DNA from: Candidatus Obscuribacterales bacterium
Lineage (GTDB): Bacteria; Cyanobacteriota; Vampirovibrionia; Obscuribacterales; Obscuribacteraceae
Reading direction: 5' to 3'
Length of the DNA: 64,000 nt
NCBI GenBank assembly: GCA_019637435.1
Contig: JAHBVO010000006.1
Coordinates: 186,001-250,000 of the forward strand
Made by a program: the position numbers and the translations under genes. Positions within the stretch are counted from its first letter, which is position 1, and each line of letters starts with the position of its first letter. Below the pieces are notes generated by a model. That model worked only from the letters and a program-made list of their open reading frames with translations. It searched no databases and was not told the origin of the DNA. Positions 36,115 through 45,698 of this stretch are shown here, piece by piece.

Positions 36115-37080
36115 TTAGCGTTTAACCGATCGAATCAGGAACCAAGATGACTTCTTGAGTTCGTTAACATTATCGTTCGGCGTCGGTTTCATAATGGTGG
36201 CAGGAATTTTAACAACTTCCGGCTCTTTGTAGTCGACCTTACGTTGATACTGGTACCAGACATCGCCGTCGCGCAGGCGCAGAGCCATTGTCAAAAGCGA
36301 CTTGTAGTCCGGGTCGTCGGGACACTTCGCTACAAGTTGATTGAGAAAGGATATGGAGTTTGCCAGCGTGCCAAATTCGAGTTCTCTCACCAACTTTGCA
36401 AGAAGTGCCTCTTCACCGGCGGATTTTGTTTGAGATGTCGGTGAAGGTGGTTGCACGGGTGGTTGCGACAGCGCGCGCGGAGGCGCAGTTTGAATTTCGC
36501 TTGTAACTTTTGAACCGCGTACCTTTTTCTTTTTCGCGATTTTCACTTTGCTCTGCTTCGTCTTCTCCGCGGCAGCCTCGGCCTGCTCATCCGTTACTGA
36601 CGATTGATTCGAAAGATGCTGCTGTTGAGTCTGACTTTCATCAGAGTGACGTTCTATCCGAGTCGGAGCTTCTTCAATCTGCCGAATCGGCTGCTGAACA
36701 TCGGAGGGCGATTCTTGCCGGTAGGTTGGCGCCGATAGATTGTTTGGAACTGTTTCATCTACGGCAGGTTCCTGCGACTCTCCTGTATTCGACGCGCCAG
36801 GATTCTCTTCGCCCTGCGCTTCCTCCGGGGTCTCTTCCTCAAAATCGCGATGTCTCCGCGAGCCTGGCTCCATCTCCAGAATCCCCGATGATTGCTGGCT
36901 TATCAGATGCGCTCCGGTTACATTTTTAACCTGGATCGTTTCTAATCTGATTCGGGAACTCGCATCCTCTAAAAGCAGTCCAGTAGATAAGTCTCGGCTA
37001 TTCGCCGAGCATGTCCAACTGTTTGAGACGCCCAGAGATAGAGCAAGTAGTAAGAAGAATTGTTGCTTGGGATGGCGCAT
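36115..37080 (-). CDS. Secreted hypothetical protein, low-complexity middle
   Basis: 321 residues from the ATG at 37080. A signal peptide (FFLLLALSLGVSNSWTCSA) is followed by an Arg/Glu-rich region, a Gln/Glu/Ser/Pro low-complexity stretch with KVKIAKKKKVRGSK, and a C-terminal helical domain (AGEEALLAKLVRELEFGTLANSISFLNQLVAKCP) that may be a TPR pair. No family recognised. It is divergent from the AsmA-like gene and convergent with the HD gene. Starts further upstream would overlap the AsmA gene and are unlikely. Confidence 0.65.
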   Translation of the reverse strand: MRHPKQQFFLLLALSLGVSNSWTCSANSRDLSTGLLLEDASSRIRLETIQVKNVTGAHLISQQSSGILEMEPGSRRHRDFEEETPEEAQGEENPGASNTGESQEPAVDETVPNNLSAPTYRQESPSDVQQPIRQIEEAPTRIERHSDESQTQQQHLSNQSSVTDEQAEAAAEKTKQSKVKIAKKKKVRGSKVTSEIQTAPPRALSQPPVQPPSPTSQTKSAGEEALLAKLVRELEFGTLANSISFLNQLVAKCPDDPDYKSLLTMALRLRDGDVWYQYQRKVDYKEPEVVKIPATIMKPTPNDNVNELKKSSWFLIRSVKR

Positions 37081-37154
37081 GAGGAAAATAAAACACTCAT
37101 TCGAAAGAGTCTCTAGCTTATCATGACCTGAGGTGCAAGAGCTCCGGCTAGAAA

Positions 37155-40100
37155 ATGCAGAGTGGAACACAAGAGATCTCAACGCCAGAACAGACGGTTG
37201 CACCCCGTCCGGCTTTATACATCTTGCGTTTCCTCGTCTCCTGGCTGGTCAGCCTCGTTGTAGTCCTCGCAGTTACGCTGCTGAGCGATGTTAATTGGTC
37301 GCGCCCGTATCTGGAACAGAGACTCAGCGATGCCCTCGAGAGGCAGGTTCGATTAGGGAAAGTGACCTGGGCGCTCGGATTGAATGGCATATCTGTCGAG
37401 ACCAAGAATCTACAGATCAATGAGATCACCGGTGAACCTTTCCTCTCAGCAGCAGAAAGCGAGATTGGGGTTTCGGTTTTAGCACTGCTCGAGCATAAAA
37501 TCGTAGTTACTTTCGTGAGAGCGGATAAAGCAAATATCCGGCTGGTGAAGACCAGCTCCGACAAGTGGAATTTCGACGATCTGTTGAAACCGGGTCCTGA
37601 GATCAGACTGCTTCAACTCACAAGTGCCAAGCTCGGTTTGTTTGACGAATCGGCAGATAGCAAAACACATCTGGCACCAATCAATCTCGAAAAGGTAGAG
37701 CTCAAGCTCAACTTCCCGCATAAAAACCGAAAACGCCCGTTCTTCCTATCCTTCTCTTTGCCGTCGAAAGGCTACTCTACGACTTTTGAACTCGAAGGCC
37801 TCGGGGTCGGAGAGCTGGAGAAGTGGCAAAGCAACCAATACTCGTTCAAAGCAGATGCGAAGCGAGTCAACCCAAGAGATGTCGAACGACTGATGAAATT
37901 CATCACTGTTCCCACCACCGTCGATAAGGACGGGAAGGAAGTTATCGCATCCGCTGGTGAGGAAAAGAAACGGCTGGCCGCCACAAGTGGCGGTAAGAAA
38001 AAACAGACGCTCGAAGAAATAGAACACAACAGGAAGAGAACCGAAGCTGCTCACAAGACTGCCACCAAATCTGGTGCGTCATCGAAACCATCGGAGAAAA
38101 TTCTCTCCAGGAGGAACAGTTCGAAATCGATTGCCGTGGCGAAAATCGGTAAGAGCAAAGAAACAGAAAGCGAAGATACGAAAAACGTCAGCACTACAAT
38201 TGAAACAGTAGATGGACAGGTCGTTTCAGTAGATCCAAAACAAAAACAGCTGCTGGCAAATCAGGCAGCAGAAGGTTTAATCGAGCTGGTTAAACCGATA
38301 AAGGGACTCTTTGACTTTGCCCTGCAGGGAGACGGCACTTTTGACAAAGGCATCAAAGCAACCTTCGATACTGAAGCAGACAACGTCCTGGTGGACCATC
38401 CGACCGTCGGCGTTATTAATGCCGGCAAAACCGTAGCCGCGGTGACCGCGAGCCTGAGCAAGGACGCTCTCTCGTGGCAAGACCTGAAGCTAAAAATGCA
38501 CGGACTCGAAATTCATTCATCAGGCGAGGTTTCGCACTGGCAGGAAAAAGAACCGGGAATCAAAGCAAATCTAAATGGAGTGGTCCCCGATATCGGCGTC
38601 CTGCAAGATATCTTGGTCCCCAAAACAGACAACGTCCCAAGCCGCGGACTGAGCAACCTGGCGAGAGATCTTAAACCAGCTCGATTGAGTGGGCGTGCGG
38701 ATATAGCAATCAAAATTGATGGCACCACGCGCAGTACTAATATGACTACATCCGTGAAAACCTATGACTTAGCCATCAAGGAGATGTTGAGCAAGGCTAA
38801 TCAGCATTTTCCGCTCCTTTGCGCAGTCGGTCTGAGCAGCCAGGCCAAGATCCAAACTGACCTGAAAGTCGAAAACGCTGACCGCATCGACATTATCAAC
38901 GGTAAGCTCGTCGGACCCGGGACGAATTTAAATGCGTCGGGCTGGATCGACCTGAAGACCAACAAAAGCAAGCTTGTCGTCAACGGAGACCGCATTCAAC
39001 TGCGCGATACCGCACTCGGTATCACCACAAACGAAGCCGCCTACAAGCAGATTATGGGCAGCCTAAAGCTGCCTGGCAAAAATAGCTTCACACTGGACGG
39101 TACAGCCAACGCAAATGCGACGCTCACGGCCGACGGCGACCGCTACTTAATCGATGGAAAGCTGAAGCTCAACGACGCAGCTTTTGCGCTCAAAGATAAC
39201 TCGCTGAAGTTGAATCACGTTAATGGCAACGTTTTATTCACGCAGAATAATTCCGCCGGTCATATGACTTTATCAGGATTCACCGGACAGATGGGAGATG
39301 GTCATTTCCAGATGGATGGCAAGCTTTCTCTCGCACACACACCGGTACTCGATACCACCATCCACGCTACCAGATTCGACCTGAAACACCTGGCTACTTT
39401 GATGAAGATTTTTCAGATCCAGATTCCCGTGTTGACCGAGCATCAGTTATACGGGCGGGTAAAAGATGTGGTTCTCAAAGTTAGCGGCACGGCATTCAAT
39501 CCCAAAATTTCCTTCAGTGCGGTACCTGACGACCTGTATTACCAACCGCCCGGTCTCGCAAAGCCCCTCAGAGCCAAGGCCGGTGTCATTGTCTATGACA
39601 ACGATCAACTTATTCTTAGAGAAGTTGCTCTGGTCACGAACAACAAAACAATCGTAACCAGTTTGACTATGGATAGAGTCTCCAAGGACGCCAGCCTCAG
39701 TAGAGTCAAGATGAAAACGGACAGCATCGAGCTGGCCGATTTAAACTATTATCTCTCGTCCACAGCGATGCCCCCCCCACTGCGCAAGGCTTATCACGAC
39801 TTCCTGGCGCAGTACAAGATCTCAGGTATGCACGGCAAATCATATGGAGATATCCTCTGTTTGATTAGCCCGAAAGGTGATGTGACCTTCGACGGTCTTG
39901 TCGGACTTTATAAAGCCGGTGCCACCGTATCTGGTTTTCCCCTCACCAAGCTCGAAGGAATATTCGCAGCGTCAGGAGACCAACTTCTGCTCCAGGATGT
40001 AAGCGGTTTTCTGCGAGGAAGTAAGTTTTCTTTGGACGGTTATATCGACAAATATAAGAGCAAGAACCCAACGTGGCGAGCTGAGGTTGCGGCTACATTA

Positions 40101-41813
40101 GCGCCTCGCGAATTGCTGGAACTCGTTCCTCACGTGGCAGAAGAACTGAAGGCCTCAGAGTTCAAAGTCACAAGCAAAGGTCCTCTAACCTTACGCAGCA
40201 AGGTGCAGGGAAGCTTTGATTATTTGAAGGCACAATACTCTCTGATAGCAGACAAATCAGACAGAATGGTTGTGGAAGGCACTTTTGGCAAGATCTACCA
40301 ACCGGTAGACACGCCGCTGACGCTCGACGGTTTAATCAACATTGATAAAACCAAAGTCGATATCGGCGATACCCATCTTCTGGTCGGCGATACTCTTATA
40401 AGCGTAGAAGGTCAGGTGCGATTCCCTGAAAATTCAGCGCCAGCGGAAACGAGCTCAAACAAACATGGTTCCAATGCTCAAAGCGATTCGAGTGGTTCGA
40501 ATACCTCCAGCGACGCAGAAGAAACATCTTCGATAGCGTCTGCGGAGCCAGGTTCGAAGGAAATAAACACCGCAACGAAACCGACTGCTAAAGCAGGGAA
40601 ACGGCCTCCGCCCATTGTCAAATTGACCGTCAAAATTCCGCAAAAATCACCGGTCAAGTCTCTAATCGCCATGGTTGACCCGCCGCTCGCCAATGACATC
40701 AAAGGCACCATCAGCGGTTACGTCACCGTGGACGGTGACCTGCGAAATCCAAAGTTATTGAGCGACATAACCGTCAATGATCTCGACGCAAAGGCAATGA
40801 ATATCACGGGTTTGAACGCAAGACTCCGGAGCGGCGGAGCGCCGGATAAAGAAGGCGATGAACCGCTGGAATCTACAGAGTCACTGCTTGAAGTTGACTC
40901 CGTCAAGGTCAGACAGCTTCCGATTACGAATTTGAAGGCGCATGTCGGTTTGATTCCAGGCAAGGAGGTCAACTCAACGCCGGTGATAAACATAGATCAG
41001 GGGCAAGCGAAACTTGCTGACGGCGCAATGACATTCGAGGCCAGGTTCGACCCAGCCGACAATAACATCTGGGCCAAGGCGTCGTTCACGGACATCTCAG
41101 CAGCCCGCGTCGGCGACGAACTCATAGGTCATCCGGATGAAATAAGCGGCAAGGGACACGCAACAGTAGAAGTCGTCACAAAGGGTGATGACTACCATCA
41201 GATGTTGAAAAACCTGAAAGGGCACGGCAACATTCAAGTAGAGGACGGCGTCGTCGCCCGCTTCTCCGACCTGCAGACCAGACTTACTCAATACAACTTA
41301 CTTACTCAGGGCATCTTCGGATTCAACTTCAACAACCTCTTGCAGAGCGTTTGGCCGGTGCGTTCCGGCGAATTCAACACACTAAACAACTCCTTCGCTT
41401 TCGAGGACGGGCTGTTGAAAGTGGAAGAACTGCGATTTAGCGGAAAGGATATGCGCATCTGGGGAAGCGGCTATGCCAACCTCGAAAATAACCAGGTAAA
41501 GCTCGAGATGGCAGGCAAAATTCCACGGGTTCAAGGCAGCATGCTTGGAGGCTCGGTGGGCAACGCATCGCGAAACATAACTCTTCAGAAAGCGATGAAG
41601 ATGCTGACCTTCGGCAAGCTTCAGAACCTGCCGACGTTACCGGTGCTCGGAGCAATTGCGACCGATAAGCCGCGCACCTTCATGTTCAATGTCGACTCCA
41701 CGCTTGACAATCCAAAGACCATCGCGAGGTCTATCGAAAAGACATTCAAATGGCTTGCTAATAAACCTGACGCGACCGCGCACCCAGTGCCGGGTCTGGT
41801 CAATCCAAACTAG
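37155..41813 (+). CDS. AsmA/TamB-like envelope protein
   Basis: 1552 residues. A single N-terminal membrane helix (FLVSWLVSLVVVLAVTLLSDV) anchors a very long periplasmic region made of repeated beta strands. Segments of the kind LDGYIDKYKSKNPTWRAEV, LTLDGLINIDKTKVDIGDTH and FMFNVDSTLDNPKTIARSIEK, with the C-terminal AsmA-like block near 1330-1530, fit the AsmA/DUF748/TamB superfamily, whose members move phospholipid or build the outer membrane. Lys/Ser/Thr/Glu-rich loops around 270-350 and 1080-1150 are likely disordered. Its presence supports a two-membrane envelope. Confidence 0.8.
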   Translation: MQSGTQEISTPEQTVAPRPALYILRFLVSWLVSLVVVLAVTLLSDVNWSRPYLEQRLSDALERQVRLGKVTWALGLNGISVETKNLQINEITGEPFLSAAESEIGVSVLALLEHKIVVTFVRADKANIRLVKTSSDKWNFDDLLKPGPEIRLLQLTSAKLGLFDESADSKTHLAPINLEKVELKLNFPHKNRKRPFFLSFSLPSKGYSTTFELEGLGVGELEKWQSNQYSFKADAKRVNPRDVERLMKFITVPTTVDKDGKEVIASAGEEKKRLAATSGGKKKQTLEEIEHNRKRTEAAHKTATKSGASSKPSEKILSRRNSSKSIAVAKIGKSKETESEDTKNVSTTIETVDGQVVSVDPKQKQLLANQAAEGLIELVKPIKGLFDFALQGDGTFDKGIKATFDTEADNVLVDHPTVGVINAGKTVAAVTASLSKDALSWQDLKLKMHGLEIHSSGEVSHWQEKEPGIKANLNGVVPDIGVLQDILVPKTDNVPSRGLSNLARDLKPARLSGRADIAIKIDGTTRSTNMTTSVKTYDLAIKEMLSKANQHFPLLCAVGLSSQAKIQTDLKVENADRIDIINGKLVGPGTNLNASGWIDLKTNKSKLVVNGDRIQLRDTALGITTNEAAYKQIMGSLKLPGKNSFTLDGTANANATLTADGDRYLIDGKLKLNDAAFALKDNSLKLNHVNGNVLFTQNNSAGHMTLSGFTGQMGDGHFQMDGKLSLAHTPVLDTTIHATRFDLKHLATLMKIFQIQIPVLTEHQLYGRVKDVVLKVSGTAFNPKISFSAVPDDLYYQPPGLAKPLRAKAGVIVYDNDQLILREVALVTNNKTIVTSLTMDRVSKDASLSRVKMKTDSIELADLNYYLSSTAMPPPLRKAYHDFLAQYKISGMHGKSYGDILCLISPKGDVTFDGLVGLYKAGATVSGFPLTKLEGIFAASGDQLLLQDVSGFLRGSKFSLDGYIDKYKSKNPTWRAEVAATLAPRELLELVPHVAEELKASEFKVTSKGPLTLRSKVQGSFDYLKAQYSLIADKSDRMVVEGTFGKIYQPVDTPLTLDGLINIDKTKVDIGDTHLLVGDTLISVEGQVRFPENSAPAETSSNKHGSNAQSDSSGSNTSSDAEETSSIASAEPGSKEINTATKPTAKAGKRPPPIVKLTVKIPQKSPVKSLIAMVDPPLANDIKGTISGYVTVDGDLRNPKLLSDITVNDLDAKAMNITGLNARLRSGGAPDKEGDEPLESTESLLEVDSVKVRQLPITNLKAHVGLIPGKEVNSTPVINIDQGQAKLADGAMTFEARFDPADNNIWAKASFTDISAARVGDELIGHPDEISGKGHATVEVVTKGDDYHQMLKNLKGHGNIQVEDGVVARFSDLQTRLTQYNLLTQGIFGFNFNNLLQSVWPVRSGEFNTLNNSFAFEDGLLKVEELRFSGKDMRIWGSGYANLENNQVKLEMAGKIPRVQGSMLGGSVGNASRNITLQKAMKMLTFGKLQNLPTLPVLGAIATDKPRTFMFNVDSTLDNPKTIARSIEKTFKWLANKPDATAHPVPGLVNPN

Positions 41814-41956
41814 AGAATCGGCAATTCCGTTCAGGCTCAGGTTGATACGGCGAGCTCGCAGTTATCGGATCCAAACTTGCCATCACATATGACACTAGCG
41901 CCACCCGCGGTGGCACGGCAATTGCTTTTATCAAAGAGCTGTGTATTATATATGTC

Positions 41957-43369
41957 ATGAGCACAATTGAATATCCCTCTCCGGCGGGCGGTCAGGCCCG
42001 ACGCGAAGCCGTGCGTTCGGCTTCTGATGCGTCGGTGAACGTACCCGAGGCACCAGCTTCGGTGGCAATCTCCCTCTCCTGCGGACAGATCTCTGTCCCC
42101 TCGCTCACCGGTCAAGGAAGCACCGAGTCCAATAAGGACGGAGCTTTGCCGTCGACTATCTCAATAGTCTCGGCCGGCATGCCATCCACATCGACGCCGA
42201 GTATCTCGGCTGGCTCGGGCACGCTCGACTTCACTCCGGTCGGAAGACAGGGGGTTATTAGAAGCGCCTTCGCACACGAGTCGGCAACGGTCGCTCCTGA
42301 GAAACAAAACGCGGGCGATTTTGGACCCGAAGAGTTATCCAGGGGAAAGACGGGGGCTCGAACGAAGAAGCAACCGCAAACCAGACCGGAAAAACTGTTT
42401 AAGTCTTACATAAATTATGTCAGGCTGGAGCGAGCGCTATCACCAAATACGGTGGCAGCTTACAAACGCGATATTACCGCCTTCCTTCAATGGCTGAAAC
42501 AGAATCGCAACTTGAATGAAGAATTTCCCACCAGACAAGATATCTCAGACTTCCTTGCCTACAGGCGCAAGAAAGGGGACCGTTCTACATCATGCGCCCG
42601 CACATTAGCAAGTTTACGTGGGTGGTTTAGCTGGTTGAAAGATTCCGGTTTCGCAACCAATGACCCATGCGATGCAGTTCACAATCCGCAGAAGGGCAAG
42701 CAACTACCGACGGTGCTGTCGTCCGGCGAGATCTCGCGAATGTTATCAAACGCGAAATCCAAGAAAGAAATTGCCGTTCTGGAAATGCTCTATGGCGGTG
42801 GTCTCAGGGTCTCGGAACTGGTAGGTCTTAATACAGCAGATGTGAACCTGGAACAGGGTTATCTAAAATGCCTGGGAAAAGGCAGCAAAGAAAGAATCGT
42901 TCCCATTGGACGGGCAGCGGTAAAAGCGTTGAGAGAATACATGGATGAGGAGCGCGCAGCGGCAGCGGCGCTTGCAGCTAAGCCTGTGAAGGCAAAGCGC
43001 GGCCGCAAGCGATTGGCGATAGCTGTTTGTGAAGAACAAAAGGGTGAGCCAGTGTTCCGCGACAAAAATGGAGCGCGCTTGAGTCGCCTGGTGGTCTGGC
43101 AAATAGTGAAGCGCATCGCCGAGAAGGCAGGCGTGACCAAATCGCTTTCGCCTCACACTCTGAGACACAGCTTCGCCACTCATCTGCTCGAAAACGGCGC
43201 CGACCTGCGTTCCGTCCAAGAGTTACTGGGTCACGCCAGTGTGGTCACTACACAGCTTTATACGCATGTGAGCCGGCAGCACTTAAAGAAAGCATACGAA
43301 AGCGCTCAAAGTCAGTTCGTGAACACGCTTCACCCAGACGGCATCTCTGCGCCTTTCGTCAATCAATGA
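41957..43369 (+). CDS. Tyrosine recombinase, XerC/XerD type, with long N-terminal extension
   Basis: 470 residues, about 170 longer than ordinary Xer proteins. The core starts near 143 (LFKSYINYVRLERALSPNTV) with the SAM-like domain, then the catalytic domain: Arg in GGLRVSEL, Lys in GKGSKERIVP, His-x-x-Arg in HTLRHSFATHL, His in LGHASV and Tyr in TQLYTHV. All six catalytic positions are present. The first 140 residues are Ser/Pro/Ala-rich and probably disordered, and about 30 extra residues (AAAAALAAKPVKAKRGRKR) sit before the second half. Likely chromosome dimer resolution at dif. No integron or transposon marks surround it. Confidence 0.85.
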   Translation: MSTIEYPSPAGGQARREAVRSASDASVNVPEAPASVAISLSCGQISVPSLTGQGSTESNKDGALPSTISIVSAGMPSTSTPSISAGSGTLDFTPVGRQGVIRSAFAHESATVAPEKQNAGDFGPEELSRGKTGARTKKQPQTRPEKLFKSYINYVRLERALSPNTVAAYKRDITAFLQWLKQNRNLNEEFPTRQDISDFLAYRRKKGDRSTSCARTLASLRGWFSWLKDSGFATNDPCDAVHNPQKGKQLPTVLSSGEISRMLSNAKSKKEIAVLEMLYGGGLRVSELVGLNTADVNLEQGYLKCLGKGSKERIVPIGRAAVKALREYMDEERAAAAALAAKPVKAKRGRKRLAIAVCEEQKGEPVFRDKNGARLSRLVVWQIVKRIAEKAGVTKSLSPHTLRHSFATHLLENGADLRSVQELLGHASVVTTQLYTHVSRQHLKKAYESAQSQFVNTLHPDGISAPFVNQ

Positions 43370-43661
43370 TCAAAATTTAATACTGTCTTTAACATCTGAC
43401 TATCTCTTATGCGATAACTTTAGGTGAGACTTTCGTCTGAAGTCCGATTTGGGAGCGCTAAAGCAAGCTCTTGCATGACCTCCCCGTCTCAGTGTTTCAC
43501 GAAACATCAACGAATCTGGCGACTCGAAAAAAGACGCGAAAAGGTTCGATGGCACACGAACAGTGCCCGACTCGATGCCCAAGTGTTCGCTGCAAACGAA
43601 AGTTAGTGTCCACATCAACGGTTTCCTCGCGAAACAGACACCTATACGAGATTCACATCGA

Positions 43662-44795
43662 ATGCGAAAAACAACTAAAGTGACCGGTACGAAGATCGCT
43701 CAGGCCGCCAAGGATTTGAACGTGACGAGCGTCACCATCCGCCGCTACATCAGCGAATTCAACATCGAAACAACGACCGACGAAAATGGTATCAAGGTTC
43801 TTCCTGAGTCAGCGATGGACGAGCTCCAGGAAGTTCGCAGACTTAAGGAAGAGGGTAACACCAATCCTCAAGTTCTCGAATTCCTAGAAGAACGACGCGC
43901 CAGCGGCGGCGGCGAAGAGAAAGCCGACGCAAAACCTGAAAAGGAAAAACCAAAAGCAACTCGCGCTAAATCCTCCGCAAAGAAAGAGAAAGCAGCGCCA
44001 GCGGCTGAAGACGACGAAGAGGAAGAAACTCCTGAAGTAGTCGAAGCGGAAGAGGAAGTCCCTCAAGCCAAACAAGCTAGACGCCGTCCAGCGGCGAAGA
44101 AAGAGAAAGTACAAGAAGCCGAAGAGCAAGAAGCGCCGGAAGAAGTCGAGGCAGAGACAGAAGAAGTCGAAGGTTCGGAAGGCGAAGCACAAGAAGGTGG
44201 CGACGGTCGCTTGAAGCACTCGCTAACCTGCCAAACTTGTGGCAAGACTTTCGAGCATATGAACCCGCGCCTGAGAGACTGCCTGGACTGCTACCGCGCT
44301 AAGCGCAAAGAGCGTCGTCGTGGCGGAGACAGACATAAAAACGTCATTCAACATCCCCTGGCGCAACAAGTCGTCAGCAAAATGGCGAACCAACAACAGC
44401 AGCAACAACAGCAGGAGCAACAAGACGAGCATCCTGCAGCCGCATCTGCTGCCGCGTCGTCTGCGCCCGTTCAAAGACGCGCACCAAGCGCACCACAACA
44501 GCAACAGCGCCGCGATAGAAGCAGAGATCTCACCTCGATCCCATCTCAAAATGTGGGCGTAACACAGCCTGTGATCGGCGGCTTGAAGACTCAAGTGCGC
44601 AGCTATAGAAAGGCGATTGAAGAAACGAGACAGATTACTGGTTCTCTGAAGCGCCGACTCGAGCGCCCGGATCTACCGGAAGGCGATCGTCGTTGGCTCG
44701 AACAAATCTACGCTTATCAGTTGATCTTGCACCAGGGATGGCGCCACCTCTCTGAGTACAGAGCGCAAACCAACCAGCAAAATAAAGAAGACTAA
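43662..44795 (+). CDS. HTH plus zinc-ribbon protein with charged low-complexity middle
   Basis: 377 residues. The N-terminus (TGTKIAQAAKDLNVTSVTIRRYISEF) resembles a MerR-type HTH and is followed by VLPESAMDELQEVRRLKEEG. Residues about 75-195 are Glu/Lys/Ala repeats with KKEKAAPAAEDDEEEE. A zinc ribbon follows (CQTCGKTF then CLDCY, with RAKRKERRRGG after it). A polyglutamine/alanine stretch encoded by CAA and CAG codons precedes a C-terminal helical domain (TQVRSYRKAIEETRQITGSLKRRLERPDL). A DNA- or RNA-binding role is likely; no known name. The ATG at 43662 lacks a clear ribosome-binding site, and a start at 43563 is possible. Confidence 0.7.
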   Translation: MRKTTKVTGTKIAQAAKDLNVTSVTIRRYISEFNIETTTDENGIKVLPESAMDELQEVRRLKEEGNTNPQVLEFLEERRASGGGEEKADAKPEKEKPKATRAKSSAKKEKAAPAAEDDEEEETPEVVEAEEEVPQAKQARRRPAAKKEKVQEAEEQEAPEEVEAETEEVEGSEGEAQEGGDGRLKHSLTCQTCGKTFEHMNPRLRDCLDCYRAKRKERRRGGDRHKNVIQHPLAQQVVSKMANQQQQQQQQEQQDEHPAAASAAASSAPVQRRAPSAPQQQQRRDRSRDLTSIPSQNVGVTQPVIGGLKTQVRSYRKAIEETRQITGSLKRRLERPDLPEGDRRWLEQIYAYQLILHQGWRHLSEYRAQTNQQNKED

Positions 44796-44812
44796 TAGCT
44801 TCGAATCAATTC

Positions 44813-44845
44813 AAAAAAGGAACTAGCTGAGCTAGTTCCTTTTTT
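44813..44845. terminator. Bidirectional intrinsic terminator
   Basis: Perfect stem AAGGAACTAGC with GCTAGTTCCTT and a TGA-containing short loop, flanked by A6 and T6. It separates the HTH/zinc-ribbon gene from the convergent zinc-ribbon gene. Confidence 0.9.
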
Positions 44846-44898
44846 CTTGTCCGTTTAACTTTGGTAGCATCGCTGAACGCAACGCTCGAATGCAGTTG

Positions 44899-45210
44899 CT
44901 ATGCGGTCGCGCTGGTTTTGACCGTGTCAGCTTCGGCCCTCACATCCATATAGCAGGCACGACAGTAAACTGGTCGCAATCCATTCGGTTCAAACGGAAC
45001 CGTCGCGACCGCACCACATTTGTGGCAGTTGGTATCGTGAAGCTTTTCGAGATTATCACCATTCCTGCGAAGACGCGCTGTCAATCGACAATTCGCACAT
45101 CGCTTGGGCAGGTTCGTAAAACCCTTTTGTGCGAAAAACATTTGCTCTTCTTCTGAGAACAAAAACAGTTTTTTGCATTCGTGACAAACTAAGTTCTTTC
45201 CGCTGTACAT
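44899..45210 (-). CDS. Double zinc-ribbon protein
   Basis: 103 residues from the ATG at 45210, which is preceded by GGAGGTG. The first ribbon is LVCHECKKLFLF and RCANCR (about 30 residues apart), the second is NCHKCGAVATVPFEPNGLRPVYCRACY. The VPF-x-P-x-G-x(2)-PVYCR segment is the known CxxC-CxxC zinc-ribbon type found alone or in cold- or stress-linked proteins. The tail is Glu/Thr/Ser/Ala. Probable RNA or ribosome binding, inferred only. In-frame codons upstream (to 45330) are unlikely. Confidence 0.75.
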   Translation of the reverse strand: MYSGKNLVCHECKKLFLFSEEEQMFFAQKGFTNLPKRCANCRLTARLRRNGDNLEKLHDTNCHKCGAVATVPFEPNGLRPVYCRACYMDVRAEADTVKTSATA

Positions 45211-45698
45211 CTGCACCTCCGCGCTGGCTTCCAGGTATTGACCAACTCGGGTAGGGGATACTAATTCACTGCACTGATCGAACAATGCACACTTCCAACG
45301 TAGCAAATTCCCGGAAAACCGTACAGACACTATCTTCCGGACTCAACAGTTTCACGGACGAAAGTAATGTGTTTCAGCGCGGCTTCACACTGACACAGAC
45401 ATGATCAAAAAAATTCCTCTCCCAGTCAGTGCAAGATGTTATCAGCGCACAGTTTTGTACTCACATCCGCGTAACTAACACTCGCAGATGAAACAGAAAT
45501 CGAAGCCAGAACTCGTTATTGTTTTAGTGCTACGCGCTTTCGACATCCGTTTCGAATGTATCGTTTAGCGGCTCCACCGCCTACAGATCTCATTCGGCAA
45601 GCTTCTTCGACGAGCGCATCATATGCGGTGGCACTTCTGCATTGCAATGCCTTGCTTTTTCATACGGCATTTTACTTCGGGCGGAATTCTTTGGAACT
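45211..45698. other. Intergenic region between zinc-ribbon gene and TPR gene
   Basis: 488 bp. It should hold the promoter of the zinc-ribbon gene and the 3' end of the TPR transcript. I see one inverted repeat, CACTGAC (45388-45394) and GTCAGTG (45425-45431), with a 30-base loop, too loose to call a terminator. No supported gene. Confidence 0.35.

Noticed and set aside
44390..44420. Trinucleotide microsatellite of CAA/CAG
   Set aside because: It is mixed codons in a coding frame, not a pure repeat; reported only as a protein feature.
45488..45568. 26-codon frame starting MKQKSKPELVIVLVL
   Set aside because: Very short, no ribosome-binding site and no terminator; not supported.
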